Source: Bacteroidota bacterium
GTDB taxonomy: Bacteria > Bacteroidota > Bacteroidia > Chitinophagales > Chitinophagaceae
Direction of reading: 5' to 3'
NCBI GenBank assembly: GCA_016866355.1
Contig: VGMN01000003.1
Span: forward strand, 1 to 64,000
DNA length: 64,000 nucleotides
Shown here: positions 27,387 to 38,768 of the stretch, in pieces
Numbering within the stretch: position 1 is the first letter of the stretch
Layout: each line of letters starts with the position of its first letter
Notes under the pieces: model-generated
Told to the model about the DNA's origin: nothing
Database searches by the model: none
The model's input: the letters and a program-made list of their open reading frames with translations, nothing else
Position numbers and translations under genes: made by a program

Positions 27387-27395
27387 ACTTGTTGC

Positions 27396-30323
27396 TTATT
27401 GAATTACAAATCGAACCACCGTCTCTGCACCGGGAGCTGTCACTTTTATAAAATAATTGCCAGCAGAAAGTCCTTGCATTTGCTGTTGCAAGGAAACTCT
27501 ATGTGTGCCATTTGTCAATGATCCATTTTGTACCACTGATAGCTGTTGCCCTGCCAAGTTAAATACTGTAGCAGTTACAATACCAGCAGTGGGAATTCCC
27601 AATACCAAGTCTACCGCATTGGTGCCACTAACTGTGCGGCTAATCAAATTGGGAAGCACTTTTGCGCTAAAGGTAGTAACGGTTCCACCTCCACCAGTAC
27701 CTCCTCCACCCCCTCCTGTGCCACCACCTCCACCGGTATTGGTAATATTTCGATTCACATAAACTTTGTATTCGCCCGGCTGTAGTAAAATAGATTGACC
27801 TGCTCCAGTAGCATTAAAAGTTGCACCAGACAAATAATCATACCAGGTTCCCGCATTGGGAAATGTAATGGAAGCCTGTGAAGCAGCTACATCAAAATTG
27901 CCCAATACAACAATATTAGAAGTATCCGTTGTTAACTGTAGCCATTTGAATGGTCCATTGAGCGAATGCACAATCCTGTCAGAGGTAAAATTATTTTTAT
28001 AAAGAGGGTGTTGTCTAAGTTGATTCAACTTACTGTATACAGTAAATACTGCTTTGCGATCTGCTATTGTTTGATAATCCCAGCGAATGGGTTTGTTGGA
28101 AGTCCTGCAATTATTGTTAACGGTGCCATCTGGACAATGATTAATGGAAAAATCATAACCCACTTCACCAAATTGCCAGATCATACGGGGTCCTGGTATC
28201 AGCGTGCCAAATGCTGCAGTTAACTCCATGCGTTTTAGCGCGGTAGCCAGGTTTCTAATATTGTAGGTTCCAAATGAATTACCAAACTGAAGCGATTTGT
28301 ACATCAACCGTTCTTCATCATGGCTTTCCATATATCCTACCAAATGCGGCTTAGTCCATCCTCTTGCAGTAAAAATGTTACCACTAAAATTTGAGTTCGG
28401 TAAAAATCCCATGGCAGCTTCTTGAAACTGATAGGTATTGTTTGCCCATAGCAACATACCGTAGTTAGAAAGTTCAATTTCTTCCGTGTTGTCTGCAAAA
28501 TGTTCGAGAATCACATAACTACCCGGAGATTTTAATTGCATGGTATCGTAATAGCGTTTCCAAATGGCAACCCGGCTAGCATCATATCTTCCCCATGCAG
28601 CCACATCCGTTCCTGTATTATTTTGTGTAAACCCCTTGGAGAGATCAAATCGATAGCCATCCACTTTATACTCTTTTAACCAATGTTCCATGACACGGCT
28701 ACTGAAGTAACGCGTAACTAAACTTTCATGGTTAAAGTCATTGAACACATTAAACGGATGTCTGGCTGTTTCATTAAGCCAAGGATTATTGGAAGCGGGT
28801 TGATTACTGGAGCTGTTCCAATAAAGCGCGGCAAGCGGATTACTGCCAGTAGTATGATTCAATACCATATCCAGAATAACTGCTATCCCTCTTCGGTGAC
28901 AGGTATCAACAAATTCCTTCAAAGCATTCTTAGTGCCATAATATTTATCAGGAGCAAAGAAGTAAGATGGATTATACCCCCAACTTTCATTGCCATCAAA
29001 TTCACCTACAGGCATTAACTGAATTGCGTTGACTCCTAATCTTTGTAAATAAGAAAGTGTATCACGTAATGTTTTCCAATCATGCGCGGCTACAAAATCG
29101 CGTAGTAACATTTCATAAATCACTAATCCTCTTTTATCAGGACGCGTAAAATTGGTGACTGTCCAATTATAGGAAGGTTCATTAGTTTGTAACACACTCA
29201 CGATGCCGGTGGTTCTTCCGGTAGGATACGGTTTAAGATTAGGATAGGTAGCCGGTGTGATGTATTGATCATTCCAGGGATCCAATACTTTTTCTGCATA
29301 GGGATCCCCTACTTTCAAGGTACCATCCACTAAATATTGAAAAGCATATTCTGTGCCTGGTGTGAGACCTGTGATACGTAACCACCAGTAATTTCCATCC
29401 TGGGTACGATTCATTGCAAAAGCTGATTGTTCCAGCCAGTTACTTCCTGGAAAATCTCCAATCACCGAAACACGTGATTTACCTGGGGCATAGAGCACTA
29501 ACACCACGCTGGTATTCCCCGGTTCGTAATTAATTCCATCACGCACACCAACCGGAAGTGGAGCGGTAGTGACTCCGCCGCTTACAAAAAAACGAAGGGT
29601 ATCTCGCTTAGTGGTGGCCCCTGAAATGGCTTCTGCAATTACGGTTTGATCACCTGATGCTGTTATGGATACATTCCCTGAAACGGTGGTAGCATTAGCA
29701 GCCGTTTGGAGGGGGGTTCCATTATGAATTAGTCGTAGTGAAGTGGCAGACAAGCTAGTGATTGCCGTTACCGGAAGTGTTTGTCCTACTTGTAAATTGA
29801 TAGGTTCAGGAGCAGGTGTTGAGGTAGGTTGATAGGGAGGTTCTGAAAAACGAACTTGTAGTTCATTGCTATAGATCGGGATAAACATATCAGACCCGTC
29901 CGTATTAGTTTGCTTTAATGATCCATTTCCATTTCTAAAAAGGATGGCCACTTTTAGAATTGTTTCCCCTGCCGGTACCCCGTAAAAACTGCGAACATTT
30001 GTAATGTCATACCGCCATTTATTACTACCCATTGAAGTTGCTTGTAATCCCGCTACCTGTTGACCCCAGGGACTTTGGGCTCCAAACTTTACATACCTCC
30101 AATCAAAAGAGGAGGTACTCAGATTTGTAATAACACCTGTGTGTACATAGACATCGCTTGTGTTGGAATAACCATTTAACCCTCTGTTTCCTTTGGTAGC
30201 ATCAACTACCACGGATAAATTGTCATTATCCTTTGGAAATACAGGCGTCCAGGTTAATAATTGTGCAACAGAGGCAAAGACTGACCCGCAGATCAGTGTC
30301 ACAAGCAGAAGGATCCTTTTCAT
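27396..30323 (-). CDS. GH13 alpha-amylase-family enzyme with T9SS sorting domain
   Basis: A 975-residue secreted enzyme acting on alpha-glucans. After a signal peptide (MKRILLLVTLICGSVFASVA) come an N-terminal beta domain, a glycogen-branching-like E-set domain (VSVIGDFPGSNW) and the GH13 barrel. Its four regions are DMVLNH (485-490), GYRFDLSKGF (nucleophile Asp560), VILEHFAD (acid Glu607) and MESHDEER (Asp669). A glycine-rich linker leads to a C-terminal T9SS sorting domain ending VVRFVIQ. The upstream in-frame extension is rejected, because ATG 30323 places the signal peptide first and leaves the operator 38 bases upstream. First gene of the locus. Confidence 0.93.
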   Translation of the reverse strand: MKRILLLVTLICGSVFASVAQLLTWTPVFPKDNDNLSVVVDATKGNRGLNGYSNTSDVYVHTGVITNLSTSSFDWRYVKFGAQSPWGQQVAGLQATSMGSNKWRYDITNVRSFYGVPAGETILKVAILFRNGNGSLKQTNTDGSDMFIPIYSNELQVRFSEPPYQPTSTPAPEPINLQVGQTLPVTAITSLSATSLRLIHNGTPLQTAANATTVSGNVSITASGDQTVIAEAISGATTKRDTLRFFVSGGVTTAPLPVGVRDGINYEPGNTSVVLVLYAPGKSRVSVIGDFPGSNWLEQSAFAMNRTQDGNYWWLRITGLTPGTEYAFQYLVDGTLKVGDPYAEKVLDPWNDQYITPATYPNLKPYPTGRTTGIVSVLQTNEPSYNWTVTNFTRPDKRGLVIYEMLLRDFVAAHDWKTLRDTLSYLQRLGVNAIQLMPVGEFDGNESWGYNPSYFFAPDKYYGTKNALKEFVDTCHRRGIAVILDMVLNHTTGSNPLAALYWNSSSNQPASNNPWLNETARHPFNVFNDFNHESLVTRYFSSRVMEHWLKEYKVDGYRFDLSKGFTQNNTGTDVAAWGRYDASRVAIWKRYYDTMQLKSPGSYVILEHFADNTEEIELSNYGMLLWANNTYQFQEAAMGFLPNSNFSGNIFTARGWTKPHLVGYMESHDEERLMYKSLQFGNSFGTYNIRNLATALKRMELTAAFGTLIPGPRMIWQFGEVGYDFSINHCPDGTVNNNCRTSNKPIRWDYQTIADRKAVFTVYSKLNQLRQHPLYKNNFTSDRIVHSLNGPFKWLQLTTDTSNIVVLGNFDVAASQASITFPNAGTWYDYLSGATFNATGAGQSILLQPGEYKVYVNRNITNTGGGGGTGGGGGGTGGGGTVTTFSAKVLPNLISRTVSGTNAVDLVLGIPTAGIVTATVFNLAGQQLSVVQNGSLTNGTHRVSLQQQMQGLSAGNYFIKVTAPGAETVVRFVIQ
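27681..27737. repeat. Simple repeat encoding a Gly/Thr linker
   Basis: The plus strand is a run of imperfect CCACCT/CCTCCA units encoding, on the minus strand, TGGGGG-like repeats between the GH13 catalytic part and the T9SS sorting domain. Such runs are prone to length change by slippage. Confidence 0.8.
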
Positions 30324-30361
30324 ATGGCAGCATTTTCGGCAATTACGAATATAACAAGTAA

Positions 30362-32511
<2,150 letters not shown>

Positions 32512-32515
32512 TCTG

Positions 32516-33520
32516 CTAAATCAATTTTTGTGCTGCCAGATATTCAGCAATTTGAATAGCATTGGTAGCTGCCCCTTTTCGAAGATTATCGGATACAATC
32601 CAGGCATTTAGTGTGCGCGGTTGTGACTCATCTCTGCGTAATCTTCCTACAAACACTTCGTCTCTCTCGTGTGCATCCATTGGCATAGGATACGCTTGTT
32701 GAGCAGGCTCATCTACCAACACTACTCCGGGTGCTGCTTGCAAAATTTGTTTGATATCGACTAATTCAAATTCTTTTTCAAACTCCACGTTTACACTTTC
32801 ACTATGACCACCCATTACCGGGATACGTACCGTGGTGGCTGTTACTCGAATGGAATCGTCTTGCATAATCTTGCAAGTTTCTTTTATCATTTTCATTTCC
32901 TCCTTGGTATATCCATTATCCAAGAACACATCAATTTGAGGAATTACGTTGAGATCAATGGGGTATTTATAGGCCATGGGATAGTCCGTTAACTCACCAA
33001 AAGCTTTCCGACGTTCGCCCAGTAATTGATTGACTGCTTTGACACCCGTCCCTGTTACACTTTGGTAGGTGCTGACCACCACCCTGGTGATTTTATATCG
33101 CTTATGCAAGGGGTTTAATACTACTACCATTTGAATGGTAGAGCAATTGGGGTTGGCAATAATTTTATCAGCGGCTGTTAATACACTGGCATTGATCTCC
33201 GGTACTACTAATGGTTTATCAGGGTCCATTCGCCAAGCTGAGGAATTATCAATCACAGTAATTCCTGCTGCGGCAAATCGGGGCGCCCATTCCAACGAAG
33301 TAGCACCACCTGCAGAAAATAATGCAACAGCTGGCTTGTTATCAATAGCTGTTTGCATGCCAACCACTTTATATATTTTTCCGGCATAAGTAATTTCTTT
33401 GCCCACTGATTTTTCAGAAGCTACTGGAATCAATTCGGTTACAGGGAAATTACGCTCCTGTAAAACTTGTATCATTTTTGTACCCACTAATCCGGTAGCA
33501 CCTACTACAGCAACTTTCAT
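32516..33520 (-). CDS. asd: Aspartate-semialdehyde dehydrogenase
   Basis: ASD (334 residues) reduces aspartyl phosphate to the semialdehyde, the branch point to lysine/diaminopimelate, methionine and threonine. It has the NADP-binding VGATGLVGTKMIQVL, the catalytic cysteine in NPNCSTIQMV, and the catalytic His region GGHSESV. The length is normal. It is a single gene here, divergent from the lamin-tail protein. A -7-like TACATTCG is on its upstream strand. Confidence 0.97.
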   Translation of the reverse strand: MKVAVVGATGLVGTKMIQVLQERNFPVTELIPVASEKSVGKEITYAGKIYKVVGMQTAIDNKPAVALFSAGGATSLEWAPRFAAAGITVIDNSSAWRMDPDKPLVVPEINASVLTAADKIIANPNCSTIQMVVVLNPLHKRYKITRVVVSTYQSVTGTGVKAVNQLLGERRKAFGELTDYPMAYKYPIDLNVIPQIDVFLDNGYTKEEMKMIKETCKIMQDDSIRVTATTVRIPVMGGHSESVNVEFEKEFELVDIKQILQAAPGVVLVDEPAQQAYPMPMDAHERDEVFVGRLRRDESQPRTLNAWIVSDNLRKGAATNAIQIAEYLAAQKLI

Positions 33521-33635
33521 CTTTTATTGATTTGAATTGCGAATGTAACACGCAACAGAATTTTTCTGATGCATTCAGCGAAAAAAAACAATTTGATGAC
33601 TTGACAAATAAGTGAACGACTGTTAGTTTTTCATT

Positions 33636-35360
33636 GTGAAAAATCAAGTTTTGCTATGGCTGCTATGGACCCTTTTGTTGACTACGCATAGGGCAACCGC
33701 ACAAGCACATCATCGATTGGTAATCCAGGAAATCATGGCAGATCCCAGTCCGGCTGTATCGCTACCCTCGTATGAATGGATTGAAATTAAAAACACATCT
33801 AACGAGGTCATTGCCCTACAACAATGGCGTTTTGCAGCAGGTTCCTCAGTAAGCAGTCCTTTTCCTCTCTACTTTTTGGCACCCGATAGTCTTTTAATTG
33901 TATGTAGCACCGTGGCACAAGTTGCACTCAATAAGTATGGTAAAACCCTGGGACTATCCAGTTTTCCCTCACTTAGTAATGATGGAGAGATGCTTTCATT
34001 GAGAGATCCTGCTGGCAAAACTGTGCATGCCGTTAGTTATTCTACGGATTGGTATGGATTACCTTGGAAAGCGGAGGGAGGCTGGACATTGGAATTGTTG
34101 GATCCCACTAACCCCTGTCAGGAACAAAATAATTGGAAAGCAAGTATAGCTGTTACTGGGGGAACGCCTGGGAGTAAAAATCAAACAAGTACTACCACTA
34201 TAGATAAAATACTGGCAAAAACAAGGTATGCCTTTTTAAAAGATGCGTCCACCTTGCACCTTGTATTTAACAGGCCTGTGGATAGTGCTACTATCTGCAA
34301 AGGGGAATGGATACAGCTTGCACAGGGAATTTTTGTTCAATCAATCCGGTTAGTTCCACCAGCTTTTAAGGAAGTCATTCTTACGTTGTCCCAACCCATA
34401 CTACCCGATAGTATGATTCAAGTCAAGCTAAATAAAATCACCAACTGTTCAGGGAGTATAGAGTTGGAATCTTGGACAATCAAAACAGGCTTGGCAAGTC
34501 CTGTGCTTCACGGCACTGTTATGCTAAATGAAGTGCTATTCCATCCTCGATCAAGTGGCGAAGAATTTGTAGAATGTGTAAATACCAGTAAAAAAATTAT
34601 TGCCCTGTCAGAGCTGCGAATGGCAGTAAGAAATAGTGGAGGCCAATTAGGTAGCAGTTATAAACTAGCGGCAGATCCAATTGCACTATTACCTGGGCAA
34701 ACTATTGCGTTTTCAAAAGATACAGATGCCATTAAACGAGAATACTTGATACCTGCCACTGCCACATTGCAAAAAGTAAATCCATTTATAACACTCCCCA
34801 ATGAAGAAGGTAGGCTGGTGCTCCTCAATACACAGGGAGAAGTGCTGGACGAACTCCATTATGACGAGTCTTGGCATTTTGAGTTGCTACAACAAAAAGA
34901 AGGGGTTTCCCTGGAAAGACTTGATCCAACTGCTCCGACACAAAATAAAAACAACTGGCATAGCGCTGCTTCCACCAATGGATTTGCCACACCCGGACAG
35001 AAAAATTCTCAAACAGTTAATAGTAGTGCTACACAGGAAAATTTTGAAATCATACCGCCAGTATTTTCACCGGACTTAGATGGCTGGGAGGACTACTGTC
35101 GTTTACAGTACGGCAATATGAGAAGTGGACAAGTAATTTCAGTAACCATAGTAGATGCCAATGGAAATTTTATAAAAAAACTAGTCCCTCGTGCGCTTTT
35201 ATCAAGTAATGGTCATTTTAGTTGGAATGGCACTAATGAATCAGGCAAAACATGCCATGCGGGCGTTTATATATTTATTATTGAACAATACGATTTAAGT
35301 GGAAAAACAAAGACTAGTAGAATTCCGGTAACCATCACCTATAGTTTTAAGAAAATTTAA
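33636..35360 (+). CDS. Lamin-tail-domain surface protein with FlgD-like C-terminus
   Basis: A 574-residue secreted protein. A signal peptide (LLWLLWTLLLTTHRATAQA) precedes two lamin-tail domains: the first has VIQEIMADPSP and YEWIEIKNTS, the second VMLNEVLFHPRSSGEEFVE. The C-terminus (from about 470) has FSPDLDGWEDYCRL and ends like FlgD Ig-like or gliding-type domains (GVYIFIIEQYDLSG). Such proteins sit on Bacteroidota cell surfaces; the role is unknown. The start codon is GTG. A further small outer membrane protein gene follows after 67 bases. Confidence 0.82.
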   Translation: MKNQVLLWLLWTLLLTTHRATAQAHHRLVIQEIMADPSPAVSLPSYEWIEIKNTSNEVIALQQWRFAAGSSVSSPFPLYFLAPDSLLIVCSTVAQVALNKYGKTLGLSSFPSLSNDGEMLSLRDPAGKTVHAVSYSTDWYGLPWKAEGGWTLELLDPTNPCQEQNNWKASIAVTGGTPGSKNQTSTTTIDKILAKTRYAFLKDASTLHLVFNRPVDSATICKGEWIQLAQGIFVQSIRLVPPAFKEVILTLSQPILPDSMIQVKLNKITNCSGSIELESWTIKTGLASPVLHGTVMLNEVLFHPRSSGEEFVECVNTSKKIIALSELRMAVRNSGGQLGSSYKLAADPIALLPGQTIAFSKDTDAIKREYLIPATATLQKVNPFITLPNEEGRLVLLNTQGEVLDELHYDESWHFELLQQKEGVSLERLDPTAPTQNKNNWHSAASTNGFATPGQKNSQTVNSSATQENFEIIPPVFSPDLDGWEDYCRLQYGNMRSGQVISVTIVDANGNFIKKLVPRALLSSNGHFSWNGTNESGKTCHAGVYIFIIEQYDLSGKTKTSRIPVTITYSFKKI

Positions 35361-35427
35361 CAACCATAAATGGAAACCTGTACAGCATGATTTATCTTGC
35401 GTTGGTCTTTAAAACAAAATCAACTCT

Positions 35428-35997
35428 ATGCAAAAGCAACTTGTAGTTATTGTAATACTAATTAGCAGTTTTTTCTCGACCAATAGCTGGGCGCAACTGA
35501 CTCCCAGTAAATTTCAAGAAGCAGCCCCTCGTCAAAATATATATGTAGAACTGGGTGGAAATGGTATTGCCTTCAATGCCATGTATGAAACACGATTTAA
35601 AAAATCAGCTGATGGGATAGGTTTCAAAGCGGGCTTAGGAGGATTCACCAACTACTATGAGAAAGTATTTACGCTGCCTTTGGGTGTAAACTGGTTACTC
35701 ACTAAGGATAATAAACACTTTTTTGAAATGGGATTTGGTGCCACCTTCTTACATTATGAGGATACTTTTGATTGGGGTTGGCCTGGTGGTAGTTATGATC
35801 CCTATCCAATGGATGTTGCCGGACTAACCATTGATGCCAAGAACTCCGTATTTGGCCATATGACATTGGGCTATCGCAGACAGCCAGCTAATGGCGGTAT
35901 CATGTGGGGTGTTGCTGTAACACCACAGTTTAATGAAAACGGATTTTGGCCAGTTTGGTTTGGCTTAAAATTCGGATACTCCTTTGCAAGGAAGTAA
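35428..35997 (+). CDS. Small outer membrane beta-barrel-like protein, function unknown
   Basis: A 189-residue protein with a cleavable signal peptide (ending NSWAQ) and alternating aromatic strands through to the C-terminal FGLKFGYSFARK. It looks like an eight-stranded outer membrane barrel. It starts as these proteins often do, PRQNIYVELGGNGIAFNAMY. I recognise no specific function. A -7-like TTTATCTTGC lies upstream. Confidence 0.75.
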   Translation: MQKQLVVIVILISSFFSTNSWAQLTPSKFQEAAPRQNIYVELGGNGIAFNAMYETRFKKSADGIGFKAGLGGFTNYYEKVFTLPLGVNWLLTKDNKHFFEMGFGATFLHYEDTFDWGWPGGSYDPYPMDVAGLTIDAKNSVFGHMTLGYRRQPANGGIMWGVAVTPQFNENGFWPVWFGLKFGYSFARK

Positions 35998-36031
35998 TCA
36001 AAAAGGAAAGGAGACAAAAAAGCGAAAGAGC

Positions 36032-36955
36032 CTAGGATAGTTCAATATCAAAATTGACCAGATCCTTGAATAAGCGAATGCGTCCGTTGATATCGTCGTG
36101 ATTCACCTCTTTCAATCGGGTTGGTCCAAACTTTTCTACACAGAAGCTGGCTAATGCTGAACCTGCGATGATTCCTCTTTTCATATTTTCAAAAGAGATA
36201 TCTCCGGTCTTTGCCAAAAAGCCCATGAATCCTCCGGCAAACGTATCGCCCGCACCTGTTGGATCAAATACATCTTCTAGTGGTAATGCAGGTGCAAAAA
36301 ACACTTGATCACCATGAAATAGCAATGCCCCATGTTCGCCCTTTTTTATTATCAGGTACTTAGGGCCCATATCCATAATACTTTTTGCAGCCTTTACTAA
36401 TGAAAACTGTCCGGTTAGTTGACGAGCTTCACTATCGTTTACCATCAGCATATCTACATAACGTAGTACAATCTTTAAGTCTGCCATGGCTGTTTCCATC
36501 CAAAAGTTCATGGTATCCATTGCAATAAAGCGGGGACGGGTACGCAATTCCTGGATAACATTCAACTGCAACTTGGGTAAAAGATTTCCTAACATTAAAA
36601 ATTCAGCTCCCTGGTAAGATTCCGGAACCTTTGGGTCAAAATCAGCCAACACATTGAGATCCGTAACCAAGGTATCGCGGCTGTTCATATCCTCGTGGTA
36701 ACGACCCTTCCAGAAAAAGGAAGGTTTGTCTTTTACCACTTCTACCCCATCCAATTGAACGCCACGTGCACGCATATCAGCCAACTCTGCTTCTGGAAAA
36801 TCATTTCCAATAATAGAGATCTGTTGCACTGGCTTTATAAAATTGCTAGCTGAATACGCTACATAGGTTGCAGAACCGCCTACAATGCGGTCTGTTTTTC
36901 CAAAGGGTGTTTCAATGGCATCAAAGGCCATGGTTCCAACAGTAATTAATGACAT
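36032..36955 (-). CDS. PfkB-family sugar/nucleoside kinase
   Basis: A 307-residue ribokinase-family kinase. It carries the PfkB signature DPTGAGDTFAGGFMGFLA with the catalytic Asp, and the N-terminal GGSATYVAYSASNF substrate region. The substrate could be ribose, fructose, adenosine or another sugar, and the sequence alone does not decide. It is divergent from the phenylacetate regulator. Its -7 box TAGGTTTG ends four bases before the ATG and overlaps a palindrome that may bind PaaR. Confidence 0.87.
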   Translation of the reverse strand: MSLITVGTMAFDAIETPFGKTDRIVGGSATYVAYSASNFIKPVQQISIIGNDFPEAELADMRARGVQLDGVEVVKDKPSFFWKGRYHEDMNSRDTLVTDLNVLADFDPKVPESYQGAEFLMLGNLLPKLQLNVIQELRTRPRFIAMDTMNFWMETAMADLKIVLRYVDMLMVNDSEARQLTGQFSLVKAAKSIMDMGPKYLIIKKGEHGALLFHGDQVFFAPALPLEDVFDPTGAGDTFAGGFMGFLAKTGDISFENMKRGIIAGSALASFCVEKFGPTRLKEVNHDDINGRIRLFKDLVNFDIELS

Positions 36956-36959
36956 GGGG

Positions 36960-36973
36960 CAAACCTAGGTTAA
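36960..36973. promoter_or_regulatory. Weak candidate PaaR site at the pfkB/paaR divergent promoter
   Basis: CAAAC-CTAG-GTTAA has the AAC-N4-GTT core seen in the perfect palindrome before paaA. It also contains the minus-strand -7 box TAGGTTTG of the kinase gene, so part of the symmetry may be chance. Confidence 0.3.
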
Positions 36974-37027
36974 TTCATCGTATCAAAAAAGCCAGTAATT
37001 CACTACCTTTCCACTCTTTGTTTACCA

Positions 37028-37621
37028 ATGGCAAAAACACCTAGAAAGAAAGCATCCAAAAAGGGATTAATACTGTTGAAAGCCGCTACTATGTTTCGTC
37101 AACGTGGTTTTTCAGCTACTTCCATGCGAGACCTGGCTGAGGCAGTTGGTATCGAAGCCGCCAGCTTGTACAATCACATTCGCTCTAAACAAGAAATCCT
37201 TGAGGCCATCTGTTTTGAGATGGCTAATCTTTTTAACGAACATATGGATCAAGTAGAGAGTAGTTCGGCCAACACCATTGCCAAAATTGAACAACTACTT
37301 GGTTTTCATATTCAACAAATGATTGATAATTACGAACAGGTTTTTGTGGCTGATCGGGAATGGCGTCACCTGGAAGAACCTTATTTATCAAATTTTCAAA
37401 CACAACGCCGAACCTATCGGAAACGTTTTGCAGCGCTAATTGAACAGGGTATTGAAAAAAAAGAAATCAGATCGATTGATGCGCCAACAGCTGTTTTAAT
37501 TTTATTACATGCCATTGGTGGTATTGAAAGCTGGCATCGAAGCAGAAAAAAAATCAATGCCCGCGAGTTAGAAAAGAATATGCTGACAATTTTAAGTGAC
37601 GGGTTGCGCAAAAACGATTAA
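37028..37621 (+). CDS. paaR: TetR-family regulator, probable PaaR
   Basis: A 197-residue TetR-type repressor. The N-terminal helix-turn-helix (about 17-60) reads FRQRGFSATSMRDLAEAVGI, followed by ASLYNHIRSKQEIL; the C-terminal part is the ligand-binding helical domain. It begins the phenylacetate cluster, two bases before paaE. Family members in this context respond to phenylacetyl-CoA. A perfect 14-bp palindrome before paaA is a likely target. The assignment rests on family and position. Confidence 0.85.
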   Translation: MAKTPRKKASKKGLILLKAATMFRQRGFSATSMRDLAEAVGIEAASLYNHIRSKQEILEAICFEMANLFNEHMDQVESSSANTIAKIEQLLGFHIQQMIDNYEQVFVADREWRHLEEPYLSNFQTQRRTYRKRFAALIEQGIEKKEIRSIDAPTAVLILLHAIGGIESWHRSRKKINARELEKNMLTILSDGLRKND

Positions 37622-37623
37622 AC

Positions 37624-38697
37624 ATGTCGTTGCACTTTCACCGATTAACTATAAAAGAGGTAAAAAGAGAAACCGCTGATTGCGTATCCTTGGTTTTTGA
37701 AATCCCCGATTGGTTACTTCCTTCCTTTCAATTTATACAAGGCCAAAATATAGTATTGAAAGCCACGGTTAACGGACAAGAAATGCGTCGTAATTATTCT
37801 ATTTGTTCCTCACCACTGGATCAAGAATTACGGATTGCCATAAAAAAAATTAAAGGAGGTGCTTTTTCTACTTACGCCAATGAAAATGTGCAAACCGGAG
37901 ATGTGATGGAGGTCATGCCCCCAACCGGAAAATTTTATACGCCGCTTGATTCCACGCAACAAAAAAAATACCTGGGGCTGGCTGCTGGAAGCGGAATCAC
38001 TCCCCTTCTTTCTATTATAAAAACAACACTGGCTACGGAGCCCTTAAGCAGTTTTACCTTAGTATATGGTAATCGTACCCGGCATTCTGTTATTTTCTTT
38101 GAACAATTAGAGGCACTAAAGAATCAATACATGAATCGGTTTAACCTGATCCATATATTGAGTCGTGAAAAAACTGATAGTGCACTCAACTTTGGAAGAA
38201 TCGATCAAGAAAAACTAACAGCACTAAAAAAACTGATCCCTTACAATCAACTTGATGATGTGTTTTTATGTGGCCCTCGTGAAATGATTGATACAGCACT
38301 TGTCTTTTTGCAAGAACAGGGATTAGACAAAAAGCAATTACACGCCGAACTTTTTAATGCAGGTAATGCTACCACCGCTACGGGCGCTAAAACCTCATCC
38401 GAAAAAACTTCGGTTAAAAGTCAAATCAGTATCCGATTAGATGGTAGACAACTTGAAATTGAAATCCCCTTGAACAGCAATGCCACTATACTGGATGCAG
38501 CGCTGGAGCAAGGAGCCGATTTGCCTTTTGCCTGCAGAGGAGGCATGTGTTGTACCTGTAAGGCTAAATTAGTGGAGGGTGAAGTGAGCATGGATATTCA
38601 CTGGGGATTGGAAGAGGAGGAAATTGAGCAAGGTTATATCTTAACCTGCCAAAGTCACCCGCGAACAGAGAAAATTGTGGTGGATTTTGATAGTTAA
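37624..38697 (+). CDS. paaE: Phenylacetyl-CoA epoxidase, reductase subunit PaaE
   Basis: PaaE (357 residues) passes electrons from NADPH to the PaaAC di-iron oxygenase. It has a ferredoxin reductase-like FAD domain (RRNYSICSSP), an NADPH domain (GLAAGSGITPLLSI, FLCGPREM) and a C-terminal plant-type 2Fe-2S domain. The cluster ligands are in ACRGGMCCTC and TCQSHP. Here paaE stands ahead of paaABCD rather than after it, and is coupled to the tetR gene. Confidence 0.95.
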   Translation: MSLHFHRLTIKEVKRETADCVSLVFEIPDWLLPSFQFIQGQNIVLKATVNGQEMRRNYSICSSPLDQELRIAIKKIKGGAFSTYANENVQTGDVMEVMPPTGKFYTPLDSTQQKKYLGLAAGSGITPLLSIIKTTLATEPLSSFTLVYGNRTRHSVIFFEQLEALKNQYMNRFNLIHILSREKTDSALNFGRIDQEKLTALKKLIPYNQLDDVFLCGPREMIDTALVFLQEQGLDKKQLHAELFNAGNATTATGAKTSSEKTSVKSQISIRLDGRQLEIEIPLNSNATILDAALEQGADLPFACRGGMCCTCKAKLVEGEVSMDIHWGLEEEEIEQGYILTCQSHPRTEKIVVDFDS

Positions 38698-38723
38698 TGG
38701 CTAGTGGGTCTTCTACAATCGCC

Positions 38724-38737
38724 CTAACAATTGTTAG
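38724..38737. promoter_or_regulatory. Perfect palindrome before paaA, candidate PaaR operator
   Basis: CTAACAATTGTTAG is a perfect 14-bp palindrome 31 bases before the paaA ATG and 7 bases before a -7 box. It covers the place of the -33 element, a typical repressor position. The arrangement CNAAC-N4-GTTNG is the same as the published Thermus PaaR site (CNAACGNNCGTTNG, quoted from memory). Confidence 0.6.
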
Positions 38738-38744
38738 TTTTCAA

Positions 38745-38752
38745 TAAATTTG
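38745..38752 (+). promoter_or_regulatory. -7 box of the paaABCD unit
   Basis: TAAATTTG matches TAnnTTTG, 16 bases before the paaA ATG. It implies an internal promoter after paaE. Confidence 0.6.
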
Positions 38753-38768
38753 TACCTAAAGCTTTTGT

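Noticed and set aside
27681-27737. Short direct repeats as a possible CRISPR or VNTR locus
   Set aside because: The repeat is in frame and encodes a glycine-rich linker. There are no regular spacers.
33556-33568. Palindrome CAGAATTTTTCTG between asd and the lamin-tail gene
   Set aside because: A 5-bp AT-rich inverted repeat is expected often by chance. There is no second copy and no regulator nearby.
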